A stretch of DNA of 64,000 bases, from NCBI GenBank assembly GCA_030248295.1, contig JASANH010001518.1:124001-188000 (forward strand). The letters run 5' to 3'. Under the pieces are notes generated by a model, which saw only the letters and a program-made list of their open reading frames with translations, searched no databases and was not told the origin of the DNA. The position numbers and the translations under genes are program-made. This stretch comes from Mesodorylaimus sp. YZB2_4. Its lineage: Eukaryota > Nematoda > Enoplea > Dorylaimida > Dorylaimidae. The stretch's first letter is position 1. Every line of letters starts with the position of its first letter. Of the stretch, positions 53,301 to 64,000 are shown in pieces.

Positions 53301-54245
53301 TGGCAATACACTAGGCAGCTGCAATCGTGTTCCCTCAGCTCTTCTAACAGTCTCCGATTAATTGCCAGCTATTAATTATTGAGCGCTGGCCCAGCCCGGC
53401 TGCCATCGCCGCGTGTAAGCGTCTCGATTGCCTTGTTTACGCGAGAAGGGCCTGTCAATCGTGGAGACGTAATTGTGTCATGTACTCTTCTATGCTCTTA
53501 CACCTAAGCTGCCAGGTTATTTTGATGAGTATATAAGGAAACGTGTCCTCTGAGTGATTCCTCTGACAAGACAAGGTTTCCTCTCCAAGGTATTTTTGGA
53601 AAGCGTGGATAATAAAATGAGAAAAACAAGGTCTCGCCTATGAATCAGGAAAAGCACGAAGCAAGGAAATACTCGAACAGTAATCAGTGATTTCTGCTTA
53701 GGAGAGAGCTTTAGGCGCACGAAAAGGAGCGGCAATTCGCTGCCCACAAATTACACGTAGTAGCCAGCATATACGTATATACTACGATAGTTGTGTATGT
53801 ACAGTAGTTATGACTTCTTAGAATGGACATATAAAGCATGCTTAAGGGTTTGAGGGTACGCCCAAAACAAAACGTATTACAATGTTCAAAATGCGAAAAC
53901 TGCGTGGGAAAAACAAGGTCTTCCATCATTGCACAGATAAATTACGGCCTTATCGCTGACCATTTATTATTTCGCCAAAATAAGCCTACTTTGTTTCATG
54001 CATTGGCGAGAGGTAAGTACAAGGTTTGTGTATATTTACTTCCCACTGATGTCAGAAGTTTTGTAACGGCTGACTTCTTATCATCGTCATCCTCCAACCA
54101 AACACACCCTTGTGTCAACACAACATGACTCTGTCCCCAAGATAGCAGTAGACACAGAGCTCTCCTCCGATTTCCGTCCGGTCTGCTCGTACACAACTTT
54201 TGCTCTGATTTCTGTGGAGCGTTTTGGTCTCATACGTACTTTTCA
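50326..54245. other. Intergenic region (3.9 kb), nothing firmly recognised
   Basis: It should contain the promoter of the minus-strand gene on its left and the SLC22 promoter on its right. No domain-bearing frame or RNA gene was found. A B-box-like word near 51133 lacks the rest of a tRNA. Confidence 0.4.
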
Positions 54246-55972
54246 ATGTCAGCTCCTGGACCAAGTTCAGCTTCCAGTGAAATCCTGTCTTACAGCGGGA
54301 AGATTCGCTATAGGACATTTGATGCAGTCCTGAAACAAGTTGGAGACTTTGGTCGATATCAGATCTTCACCTGCGTAGTCATCCAACTTGCTACAATCAT
54401 GTGGGCTGGAAACAATACTTTCATTTCTTTAGCTATGCTAGAGCCGGATATCAAGTGCAACAATATGTCAAATCTATACAACAAAACTAACGGCTTTGTC
54501 GATCCAACACACCCAGATTATTGCATCGTTTACAAGAACTGCCCCGACAACCTGACCACTTCTAATAAACTGTTCTATTCGCCCGTGGAAGAGTGGTTAC
54601 TCATTTGTGACAAGGCGTATATTCAAGACTTGATATTCGGAATATATTTGGGAGGCAGGATCCTAGGTGCGCTATAACCCGAACCTGTTTTATCATTTTT
54701 ATTCCAGAGGATCTGCCATTTCAGGCTCCTTCTTCGGTGGTCATCTGGGTGATTATGTGGGCCGGAAAAAGGGCTTCTTCATGGCCCAATTCTTCATTTT
54801 GTTGTCCAGTGTCATGACCATTGCCTCGACCAGCTGGATCCCGATGGCAGTGTGTCAATATTTGAACGGATTCATGTTCGGCGTAATCATTGTCACCAGC
54901 TACGCGCTAATGTTCGAATACACTAGCAATAAGTACAGCCTAATAGCTAATGCTAGTTTTCAATATGCAGTTGGCTACATGGTGGTGGCTGGCGTTGGCG
55001 CTTTGACCAGGGACTGGCGATATTATTTGATTTTTGTGAACTTGATTTCGGCTCCTTTATTAGTAGCCTATATGCTGTTTCTGGTAATGTGCCAGAAGGT
55101 CGAAGCTTTAATAATTTACCTAAACAGGATTCTTTTCTAGGAATCACCAAGGTACCTTGTGGCGAAAGGAAGACTTCACGATGCTGCTGAAGTACTCACC
55201 AACTTTGCCAGTGAAAGATGGAACAACAAGAGTGTGGAAGTGTGGCCCGAGGAGCTATCTTTAATTCCACGTGATGAGAGCAATCGCGTGTACACCTTCG
55301 TGCATCTGTTTATTACCAAGAAGCTGGCCATACAGTCCCTTCTACAAATGCTGTCTGCGTTTACCTGCAGTATTTTGACGGCCATATTCCTGTCCACCTT
55401 AAATATTATGCCAGGGGGCCCTTTCTTGCATTTCCTACTTTATGGAGTTCTTCGATTCTGGGCTCCTCTTTTGATCATAGTTTTGGATTTAAAGGTAGGA
55501 AACTTGAATTCCGAGAATCAATTTTCCATGTCCTTTTCTTCAGATACCCAAATGTGGCCGCAGGCATTTCTACCTGACTTCACTCTGCTTAGTTGGAGTA
55601 TGCGTTGTGGTGGTCATAATCGCCATGGCTCTCGGATACAACGCTAGTTCGCCCGTAGTCTTCGTGGTGGCCATGATGGCTATTATTATCAATGTTAGCG
55701 CCTACTTCATGTCCGTCTTGCATATCACGGCGGCCGTATACCCAACGGTCGTACGATGCACAGCATTTGGAACTTTGCATATCACAGACGATGTGGGTAC
55801 CATACTTAGTCAGCTGCAAATAGAAAAGCTGGGAGTCGGAATGTGGCTTGGATGGCCGTATGTTGTCTGCTTGTGTTTTGTTATTGCGAACTTTGCCCTC
55901 GCTCTCTTTCTGCAACAAGAGACCAAGGGAAAGCAACTTATTGATCGGTTGGAGGATCTGAAGAATGAGTGA
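54246..55972 (+). CDS. SLC22-family organic ion transporter (4 exons, 525 aa)
   Basis: Major facilitator superfamily carrier for organic cations, anions or carnitine-like zwitterions across the plasma membrane. Exons: 54246-54666, 54710-55083, 55141-55494, 55544-55972. The N-terminus has the SLC22 pattern DAVLKQVGDFGRYQ, then helix 1 and a large Cys- and N-glycosylation-rich outer loop (about residues 60-125). Helices 2-3 carry GSFFGGHLGDYVGRKKG, the MFS motif A. The half-way motif ESPRYL begins exon 3, and the C-terminal half ends with the QQETKGKQLID signature. About 12 helices and 525 residues are normal for the family. The substrate cannot be deduced. Confidence 0.88.
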
Positions 55973-57150
55973 TATCAGTGTGGGCAAAGTAAAAGACACA
56001 ATTTTCAAATCGCTCTGGCTCGTGTATGCACTGATGCGATAGTGCTGTTGTTTTGCTTGCTTCTTGTTGTTATGCCTTCGTTCAAGTGCAGATTCCTGAA
56101 TGCCACCTATCTACGGCTGATACCATCCAAGGCCAAATGCCAAGACACTAAGATCACATTCAGTCGTTCCTTGCCATCCGCATTCTGATCTTGCAGTCAC
56201 TCTGGTCCTGGTCGTGCCGGTGAACTGTTTACCCGCAAAGGTGCCTTAGTTCAGAGACCGGTGATCAAATCGACAACATCATTCTTTGTGCTCCAACCAT
56301 CTGTTTCTTCCAACTTGCAACTCGCTCGCCTCCGATGGACCTTACTTTTCCCCCTTTCCAGTCAAGGTTGCAGCAAGCCAATTTTCTCCTGTTCGAGAGT
56401 GCAAAGGCAAAGTGGCTCCAGTTTGAAAATCGGGGTCGAAGAAACTCCATTTGACCGCGCTGGACTCTTTCCTACTATTAGAAGCCGGGAGAGTTCGAGA
56501 TATTTATGTACTTAGGGAGAGGAACAGTGGGTTTCTGGGCCGTTACAAAACTCGACAAAAGCGCTTGTCCAAATTGAAACTTGAGTTCAACATCCAATAG
56601 TATATGAGGGAATTGTCGGTCAAAGGGCGCGCCATGAACAACAAAACACATTTCCGATTGAAAATGCTCCAATGAAGAAGCGGCATAGGAGAATATTGCA
56701 CGCCTATCTACGTGTTCCCACTGACTCGGTGACCACAGAAAGAGGAGCGTGAGATGAAAGGTGCGTAGCCAGCCAACACCTTCTCGTGGGCGGAGAGATG
56801 CACTGAAGGCGAAAAATTACGACGAATACACTGACAGTATTCACTCATGACGCCACTTGTCCTCCGCCAAACTCGGGCGTCTATTACAAAATTGCCCTTT
56901 GAATCGCTGGGGCAATGCTCATAGTCCGTGATGGCAGCCAAAATGCGATCGGTCATACGAAAGAACCGATTGTGTTCCGCGCACTCTTATACTCGTGTGA
57001 CAAGGACGCTGGCATTCCTCGAAGCCGTGCTGCCAGGACTGCTTTGACAAGCTCACTCCCTCAGTTTGCTGTGGAGCAATTGGTGGTCTGGCTGGTTGCA
57101 CCCTGTCGGTGTAATCTCTGGGGTAGTGTTTGCGCATATTACCACCTAGA
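55973..57150. other. Intergenic, SLC22 to ZP gene
   Basis: About 1.2 kb with no supported exon or repeat. It should contain the SLC22 3' end and the promoter of the ZP gene. Confidence 0.45.
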
Positions 57151-59561
57151 ATGGCCAGTGATTTGAAACCGTTATTCTGCAGCATTGTGTGTTTGGTACG
57201 GTTGAAATGCCTGGTATCTAAGATAAGGAACACAACAGTATGGCTTGTTCTATCATTTCAGAGCTCTTTTCTTCCTCTTTTTGCTCTCACGCCCATCTCA
57301 GTTGACAACAATGTCATGGGTAAGTTTAGATTTAGCATCTCTCAGTTAGCACGAACCTAAGATATTTTTTGTAGGAGACCCCAAAGTGGACTGCACCGGC
57401 GAACAAGTTGGTATCAGCTTCAACACGCAGAGATCGTTCGGCGGTCGCATTTTCGTCAGAGGCTATGCAGCACAGAAGGACTGCGTCATGTCAGGGGCTG
57501 ATCGGCCGCCTGGACTCAGTCTTGGGTTTTCACAGTGCGGAGTACAGAGAAGCAGACAGGTAAGCTGCCTGTTGACGCCGTGAAAAGGACCACTAGAGGT
57601 TAAATGCAGCAGCTGATATATGATTATCAAGTGGACATGCTTCTCTTTTTGTATCACAGAAGAAGCAAGATAATTTGATGAGACTCCTCAGAGGCCATGA
57701 GAGAGGGATCACAGAAAACTGTTGCTTCTTCCACAGTACCCACGATAGTCCACGAAACCATTAGTGCAGATAAGCTCACTCACCCAAAAACATGGCCAGG
57801 GTCAAGAAGCGGAGTATGATTCCAACTGAATATGGGGCGGGCCAACAATGGACTTGTTGTTACATATGAGATGCCCTTTTTGTCCAACAGACGGAATAGT
57901 AGAAAATGGTTCGCGTAAGAACTAGTTTACTCAAGTTCTAAGTGAGCCATTGATCCACACATTAACGTAATGTAATTCCATAGGTGCAAAGCGGTTACAA
58001 AAAGGCCTGTTTTCGCTGTGCAGTGGCTCGTCGTCGTTGAACACGAAATAGCGAGTTTCCCTTGCAGCTCAATCCACCCGGCATGATCGTCTATACAACC
58101 ATCATCATATCTTTCCATCCAATTTTCATCACAAGAATGGATCGAGCTTACAGAGTAGCGTGCCACTACATGGAAGCTAGTAGGACTGTGTCAGCAGATA
58201 TGGAAGTCAGGTACAGAAGGATGTTTGAGTGGCTAAAGTCTTCGCTAAGCCTGAGGATTTGACTATCTCTTATCAGTATGTTATCCACGGCCGCCATGAC
58301 TGCCTCCCCTGCCATGCCAGAATGCAGGTACGAAATCCTTATCGGTGGTCCAACAGGGCAACCTGCCAGGTACGCCAGGGTTGGAGAGCACATATACCAC
58401 AAGTGGACTTGCGATTCCAAGGACAGTAAGCGAGTGAGCAGCTTTAGTCCCAATGTGATGCTGTGAGCGCCCTTTCAGATTCATACTGTATGCGCGTACA
58501 TAGTTGCACAGTGGACGACGGTCAAGGGAACGAATCGTACATGGTAGTGAATCGTCAAGGGTGAGTACCAATACCGCGAGCACCAGCACTCTACCCTGAA
58601 ATGATGACATCATCTTGCTCAGATGTGCAACCGATCGGTTCATTCTCCAGAACCTCGAGTATCTAACTGATCTTATGGCCGGACAGGAAACTCATGTAGT
58701 CAAATTCGCGGACAAAGCATCGTTGTACTTTTCTTGCCAGATAGAGCTCTTATCCAAAGCAAGCGAATCAGCCAATTGTGCTACAGCTGTAAGCAGTACT
58801 TGACTACTTTCAGTTTCACCCATGCCCACCCTTGACCTTCTGTTCAGCGCCCGAACTGTTCCGAGCCTGGAACATTAGCTGTAACCAGCGTCGCTGCTAC
58901 AGCCACAGCTCCAGAACCTTTGATTCCGCATGGAGAGGTGCGACGTCGAGCCGCGCGCCGCATAAAAAATGAACGAGATAATCAAACAACTACTAACCTG
59001 GTGGCCAGGCAGAACTTTCAAGTTGTGGGCGACATGGATTTGCTGCGGCAACATTTGACCGTTCTGGATCTGGATGACACTCCAAGTATGAGACAGTGTG
59101 GGGAAAGAGGTGATACCTGTAACAGGTGTGGATACACTTCAGATTATAGTATCCACGCCTGTTACATAAGGACCTTGTCCCAACAGCAGAGAATCCGTTT
59201 CCATTCCCTGAACAAAGTCTGTTATATCCATTCAGGTGTCGATTCTGCCAGGGTCGAGAACAGGTTCCATCATTCTACATCTGCACTTGCCTCTGCCTCT
59301 ACCTCCCCTTCCACAGATCAGAATCGATATTTATCTTCAAAAGTACAAGATGGCATGGAACTCGTTGGCCCCATCTGCATTTCGCCTCTTGGTTTTGGCC
59401 TAGCCTTATTTGGATTACTGAGCATCTTCTTGATCGCTTTATCAGCTGCAATCAGGTACGTCTTGCCCGCAAAGCGTGCCAAATTTGACGACCGGTCTGT
59501 GATATCGCCAGAGTGCAATGAACGCAACGGGCCGCGTTATTTGGCATATCTTGGGAATTAA
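57151..59561 (+). CDS. Cuticlin-like ZP-domain membrane protein (9 exons, 463 aa)
   Basis: Apical matrix protein whose ZP domain polymerises under the cuticle. Exons: 57151-57195, 57262-57319, 57375-57559, 58068-58210, 58277-58425, 58479-58560, 58623-58788, 58848-59085, 59236-59561. The signal peptide (MASDLKPLFCSIVCL, then SSFLPLF) is split by intron 1. ZP-N begins VDCTGEQVGISF with GGRIFVRGYAAQKDC. The cuticlin block YCMRVHSCTVDDGQG, GCATDRFILQNLEY and the ZP-C cysteines (YFSCQIEL, CATARPNCSEP) follow. A basic cleavage site (RRRAARR) precedes a membrane helix near the C-terminus (FGLALFGLLSIFLIALSAAI), as in cuticlins and Drosophila ZP proteins. The last intron (150 bases) is open in frame. 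Skipping the splice would add 50 residues between cleavage site and membrane helix. Confidence 0.87.
59118..59166. repeat. Perfect-looking hairpin inside the last intron of the ZP gene
   Basis: The arms TGTAACAGGTGTGGATAC (59118-59135) and GTATCCACGCCTGTTACA (59149-59166) pair at 17 of 18 positions plus one G-T, with a 13-base loop. It lies about 70 bases before the intron's acceptor. It could influence splicing or be a chance or transposon-derived hairpin. Confidence 0.7.
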
Positions 59562-59600
59562 TGTGTGGCTAAAACCTTTAATGTAGGTAATGGACATGTG

Positions 59601-59606
59601 AATAAA
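59601..59606 (+). promoter_or_regulatory. Putative polyadenylation signal AATAAA for the ZP gene
   Basis: A canonical hexamer 40 bases after the stop codon of the ZP gene. Confidence 0.65.
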
Positions 59607-59836
59607 CGCTTTTGTATCGCGATTACAAAGTTGGCCTTCTGCTGATGTGCAGTGTAGTGTAGTGGCAAGATGCGGTTGCAGTATGCATGTGCAGATTTGT
59701 TTCGAATCACATTTCAGTGTTTCACGCACGGCTCCACTATCATTATTATATGGCCTGGTAGCTCTGGCAGGCTGCTGAAAAACTTCGCTTAAGCGAAGCC
59801 AGCGATCCTACATGGTCGCTGGCGCTACATGGTCGC

Positions 59837-59965
59837 GGGCTGCGTAAACCATGGTGCCCGCTCGTCTGCACGTGCATCTTGGTCGTGATCCAAGGTTTCG
59901 CCGTGAACGGAGTGTTCCCAGCGATCACGACTCAGATTGAACGAAGATACCACATCCGCAGTTTC
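59837..59965 (+). pseudogene. Duplicated fragment of OATP exon 2
   Basis: These 129 bases match 60546-60674 inside the second coding exon of the downstream OATP gene with only about a dozen differences. The shared part encodes the first membrane helix (VIQGFVVNGVFPAITTQIER). The copy lacks the exon's splice sites and the flanks are unrelated, so it is a fragment left by duplication or conversion rather than an alternative exon. It contains no full reading unit of its own. Confidence 0.8.
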
Positions 59966-60268
59966 TAAGTTTTTCAGCACCCTGCCAGAGCTGCCAGGCC
60001 ATATATTAAAGATAGCGGGGCCGTGGTGTCACCCCACCCTTCAAAGCACGGGGGGGGGGGGCATACGCCAAGTACCTACCTATTCTTGCGAGCGTACAGT
60101 ACATAGCCATGACGACAGCATCACTAGTCAGAACATCACCACAACATCACCAGCCGCATCGAATGTAAAGCGCAGCATCAGTACAGGATACATCTAGATA
60201 GTTCAAGCGACGGCGAAAGTCATTTTTTCGTGGTTTCTCGTCGTGCGGTTGTGGTCAAAATTTTGCTC

Positions 60269-63200
60269 ATGGCGTCTGTGAAGGATGAGGCAGAGCAGCC
60301 TGCGGAGAAGAGCACGATATCAAAACTGCCTGAAGGTGACGCAGTGAGTGCACAAACGGGAAACAACGAAGTGTCGAATTTGAAACACGGAGAGGGAAAG
60401 AAGAAAAAGATCATCGGCCCTCAGATCGAGTACCGATACGGATGGTTCAAGTAAGCGGCACACTTGATCTCAGTTTAGATTCTTAGTGACAAAGCAAAGT
60501 CGACCTTCTCCACTGTGCTGTAGGTTCACTCCCGACTGGCTGCAAGGGCTGCACAAGCCATGGTGCCTGCTCGTCTGCATGTGTATATTGGTCGTGATCC
60601 AAGGTTTCGTCGTGAACGGAGTGTTCCCTGCGATCACGACTCAGATTGAACGAAGATACCACATCCGCAGTTTCGAAGTGGGCATCATCAACAGGTGCGC
60701 GCATCCAACCTTGCCAACGTAACAATGGCTAACGAGTATGTCTTGTAGCATGTACGACGTCGGATCACTGCTCATGATGATTCCCATCTCATACTTTGGA
60801 TCAACCGGTAGGCGCCGACTCTTTTGTCTTGTGAAAGATTGATTTAACAGATTTTCTAGGGCACAAGGGACGATGGATAGGAGTCGGAACCATCGTGATG
60901 GGAATCGGCTCCTTCGTCTGCCTGATACCTCACCTGGCGGTCGGCAAATATGCATACGGTGAAGCCATCAGCGACAGTTGCGTACGAGACAACAGCACTG
61001 CGGGTCACCCTGATTCTGGGGAGACTGGCTTGCGAAACTGGCGTTTCATGTTCATGCTGGGCAATCTGCTGCAAGGTAAGGTCTCTTTAGTAAACAACTT
61101 GATGAGGCCAGTTAATCACAAGTCCTCTTACCAGGTATCGGGGCATCTCCCTTCTATACATTGGCCATCACATACATGGTAAGCGGGTATTCTGCATGCG
61201 AAGGTCCTTGTCTGACTAAGATATTTATTGCAGGACGAGAACGTGACGCAGCGTGCGTCGTCCTTGTACGTTGGGATATTCAACGCCTGTTCCTTGCTCG
61301 GTCCATGTTTGGGGTTCCTGTTCGCTGGCATGGTTGCGAAAATCCATGTCGACTTCAACAAAGATGGGGTCGATGTCAACGCGTAAGCCTGCAGCAAATA
61401 TCTGCCGAAACAGTAACCATTTTTGCTTCAGACTCTCCCGGGACGATCAACGTTGGGTCGGTGCCTGGTGGCTGTGCATGATTGTGTCTGGTTCGATGGC
61501 CTTCTTGGTAGCACCGTTCGTGTTTGGCTTCGGTCGTCAGCTACCGGGCTCGGAGAAAGCCCGCCAACACGATGTCAACCAAGAGTACCAGGTGACAGCG
61601 GAGGACGTGGCTCACGCGTCGCTCTCCTTTCGGGATTGCGATGGCATGGGTCAACGACTTTGGGTAAGCTGGAGCAAAATTAGATAAAGAACATTTGTCT
61701 GGCATGCAAACGCTCTTACTTAGACACTCCTACGAAACCCCACCTACCTCGGACTGATCATCGAACAGTGCAGCACCATTTTCGTGACAGCTGGCACGGT
61801 TGTCTTCGTGGGCAAGTACATTGAATTACAATTCGGGAAAACGTCAGAGATAGCCATCTATTCAACTGGTGAGCGAGCCGAGTATTCTAAGCCCCTTTTT
61901 TATGAAGTGGGCGTACTTTTGTTTCTGTGCACACAAACCTTTCCTAAGACTGCCACTCAACTCCTCGGGCTACACTCCAACTTCCAATGCTAATATCCCT
62001 TACTTCTAGCCGGCGCCGCCCTACCTGCAGCCTTCGGTGGTACTCTGTTCGGTACGGCGATCCAACGCATGTTGCACTTGCACTGCAACGGGAACCTCAT
62101 CTTGTCCATCATCTCCACGTTTGGTGCAATGTTGTGCGCGGGTGCGTTCTTTGCTCACTGCCCAACGCCGTCGTTCGCTGGCATCAATGCACCGTATCCT
62201 TGGTAGACAGTGTATTCGCACTTAGACTCGATTTTGAATGTTCGTAAATTTAGGGAGCAAGGACAGTCGTCATTGTTTTCAACCAATGACACGTGCAATT
62301 ACGACTGTGGATGCACCAAGGCGTATTTCTTTCCTATATGCGCCAACGAAACCAACACCCTCATGTTCTCGCCCTGCTACGCTGGCTGTTTGAATGTGAA
62401 CATGAGCGAGAAGGTGAGTAAAGATCAATATGAAATCTGGAGTTTTTTCGAGCAAGACCTGGGGGCTTACTTTTACAAACCTGTCCAGGACTGGGTCGAG
62501 GGGCTCTTATTCTTACCAATTCAATGAAAACCCTCGCAAGTTTTCAGCCACAATAGTTTGACAGGTCCATGCGCCTTATTCTTACCCTTCACTTTCGAAG
62601 CAAGTGATTTTCATTGCCAGCGACATCAGCCAGCAGGAGCAAGCCACAGTGCATCCATCGGTCATGCACATAGCGCCCTAACCTATTATTCGCCGGGGGC
62701 CTCGGGGATATTCTTTACCAATTGAGATCTAGGAGGGGGGTTATTCGAGAGGTGTTTACAGTGCCTGTCAAAACGACCCCATGCATTGTACTTTGTAGAT
62801 GGCTTACAACTGCCGTTGCCTGCCGGGCAATGGCGCAGTCGACTTGAATTCGCGGTGTCATTATCAGTGTCCAGACTGGTACTTCATCATGTTCATGCTG
62901 GCTTTCGGCTTCCTCATCTTGTGTGTGTACACCAAACAAAGCCCAGTTCAGCAAGCCACTTTGAGGTACTGGTTCCTGTGTGGTATCACCGTATTCATAC
63001 TCGAGCGTGCTAGTCTTGCAGGTGCGTCCCGTTCAACCTGCGCACGTTTGCCGTGGCCATCGGGTGGATACCAATGCGTCTGCTAGGTAAGTGCCGTGCA
63101 ATCCTGGCCAGAACTTTGAACACGCCAGTGGTGCTTTCTTTGAGGAACCATTCCTGCTTCGCCCATCGTCGGAGGAATCGTGCAGTCCACTTGCCTCGAG

Positions 63201-63437
63201 TGGCAAGAAAAAAACGGCGTGCAAGAAGTATGCGTGCTGTACGAGAACGGGCGCCTGGCTACTTACCTGCAGATCACGTTCATCGTTGGGTTCATCATCA
63301 GTTTCCTGGCCTTGATGGCAGCCTGGTGCCTGTACAAAGCGCCGCCGACTGGAGAATTCGTGCATGCGAAGAGTGGAAGCACAGTGCAGGAATCCTTGCA
63401 AGCCCCGCCGGCTGAAGGTGGTCTGGTTCGTACGTGA
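60269..63437 (+). CDS. Organic anion transporting polypeptide, SLCO/OATP family (13 exons, 691 aa)
   Basis: Plasma-membrane exchanger for large amphipathic organic anions. Exons: 60269-60450, 60524-60694, 60749-60807, 60860-61075, 61135-61178, 61234-61382, 61432-61663, 61724-61868, 62010-62202, 62254-62413, 62799-62965, 63022-63086, 63145-63437; the sum is 2,076 bases. A Lys/Glu-rich cytoplasmic N-terminus precedes helix 1. The family signature DDQRWVGAWWLC lies in exon 7. The Kazal-like outer loop between helices 9 and 10 is in exons 10-11 (CNYDCGC, FPICANE, CYAGC, YNCRC). The end has RLLGTIPASPIVGGIVQSTC, matching the conserved OATP block before the last helix. The 385-base intron 10 is the longest and splits the Kazal-like loop. 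About 12 helices; the length is normal. The substrate is unknown. Confidence 0.9.
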
Positions 63438-63787
63438 TCGATGATCGTGCTTGGTTAATTTCACTTCCGATTCTGTCTTATCGCTTCTTCAGTTTTGTGT
63501 GGTGTGTACTGGTCTTAAAGGCGTCTATTTCAGTCCTTTGGCATTGCAATCATATCGATCATGGATCATTTTTAAATGCTATTTTTAAATTTGCCGCCAA
63601 TACTCTGATCTTCAGGTGCTGAGGGGTGTGGCAACGTAAGCATTTTCTGTCTGTTTTGTTTGGAAGACCAATCCGGGCTCTTGATCGACGACGAACGAAC
63701 TCGGCCGTTTGCGATCAATTTGTCATTCCTTGTTGTTGCTGCCAAATTAGTCGTTCCATTGCTAAAATCGGCTTGGTTCGTGCAACG
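63438..63787. other. Intergenic, OATP to edge gene
   Basis: About 350 bases with no supported exon. It should contain the OATP 3' end and the promoter and leader of the next gene. Confidence 0.45.
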
Positions 63788-63926
63788 ATGGTGCGTTCTC
63801 TGTTCAAATATTTCCGTTCAATAATTCTGTTCAGTTTGGCGGCGAGTGGTATTCACTACTTGGTCAATAACAAATCGTACACGTTCAAAGCGGTCGATAT
63901 AAAACGAACGGGAGAGAAATATGCAG
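63788..63926 (+). CDS. First exon of a sigma-1-receptor-like (ERG2 family) gene, cut by window edge
   Basis: The ATG at 63788 opens 46 codons up to a GTTAGT donor at 63927. The sequence begins MVRSLFKYFRSIILFSLAAS, an N-terminal membrane anchor, and continues NKSYTFKAVDIKRTGEKYAG. The last part aligns with the start of animal sigma-1 receptors (SFVFQREEIAQLARQYAG), sharing S-[FY]-x-F, an Ile and the final YAG. Sigma-1 receptor is an ER membrane chaperone. Only the anchor is visible and the next exon lies outside the window, so the call is tentative. Confidence 0.45.
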
Positions 63927-64000
63927 GTTAGTGTTGAGAAATGACGTATGCACCGACTAGTTTGAAGCGAATGGTAGGCCTATCTATAGTTTCACACTTT

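Larger units (their letters stand above)
59562..60268. other. Intergenic, ZP gene to OATP gene
   Basis: Holds the ZP polyadenylation signal, the stray OATP exon fragment (59837-59965), a run of G near 60050 and the presumed OATP promoter and leader. Confidence 0.5.

Overview
This is eukaryotic, animal nuclear DNA. Genes are split by short GT-AG introns (mostly 45-70 bases, acceptors usually TTTCAG or TTTTAG), separated by a few hundred to about 5,000 bases. Several families point to an ecdysozoan invertebrate with a compact genome: a cuticlin-type ZP protein, two glutamate-gated chloride channels, a gustatory-receptor-like seven-helix protein, and a Bark-beetle-like beta-helix protein. A tardigrade fits the gene sizes and intron sizes best, but that is inference; a mite or another small ecdysozoan cannot be excluded. 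Exon models below were read by eye, and phase was checked at every junction. For all multi-exon genes except GluCl copy 1 and the edge gene, the exon lengths sum to a multiple of three.

Layout. 636-995: a small single-pass membrane protein with a Lys/Ser tail. 2372-17665: one very large secreted mosaic gene (28 coding exons, about 3,764 residues). 20114-22222: glutamate-gated chloride channel copy 1. 22444-31417: a young Ty3/gypsy-type LTR retrotransposon with about 1.2 kb LTRs, a 4-base target duplication and a PWWP-like domain after its integrase; treated as a fossil with a few breaks. 31473-32025: a fold-back (MITE-like) element. 32860-34334: actin, with one non-canonical intron boundary. 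35738-37771: chloride channel copy 2, with the same intron phases as copy 1. 38342-38779: a small Thr-rich surface protein. 40238-41632: gustatory-receptor-like protein. 46883-47923 (+) and 49027-50325 (-): a tail-to-tail pair of paralogous, probably GPI-anchored proteins of unknown family. 54246-55972: SLC22 transporter. 57151-59561: cuticlin-like ZP protein. 60269-63437: OATP/SLCO transporter, preceded by a stray copy of part of its second exon. 63788-end: start of a gene resembling sigma-1 receptor.

These genes are not an operon or a pathway. The common theme is cell-surface and membrane proteins. The window also records local duplication at three scales: whole-gene (chloride channels, the tail-to-tail pair), exon-size (OATP fragment), and repeats inside the LTRs. 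The most unusual items are the mosaic gene, the retrotransposon's PWWP domain, the inverted paralog pair in which one copy lacks the intron, and two short in-frame introns (actin and ZP) that could be retained without a stop. No ribosomal RNA, tRNA or CRISPR array was found.
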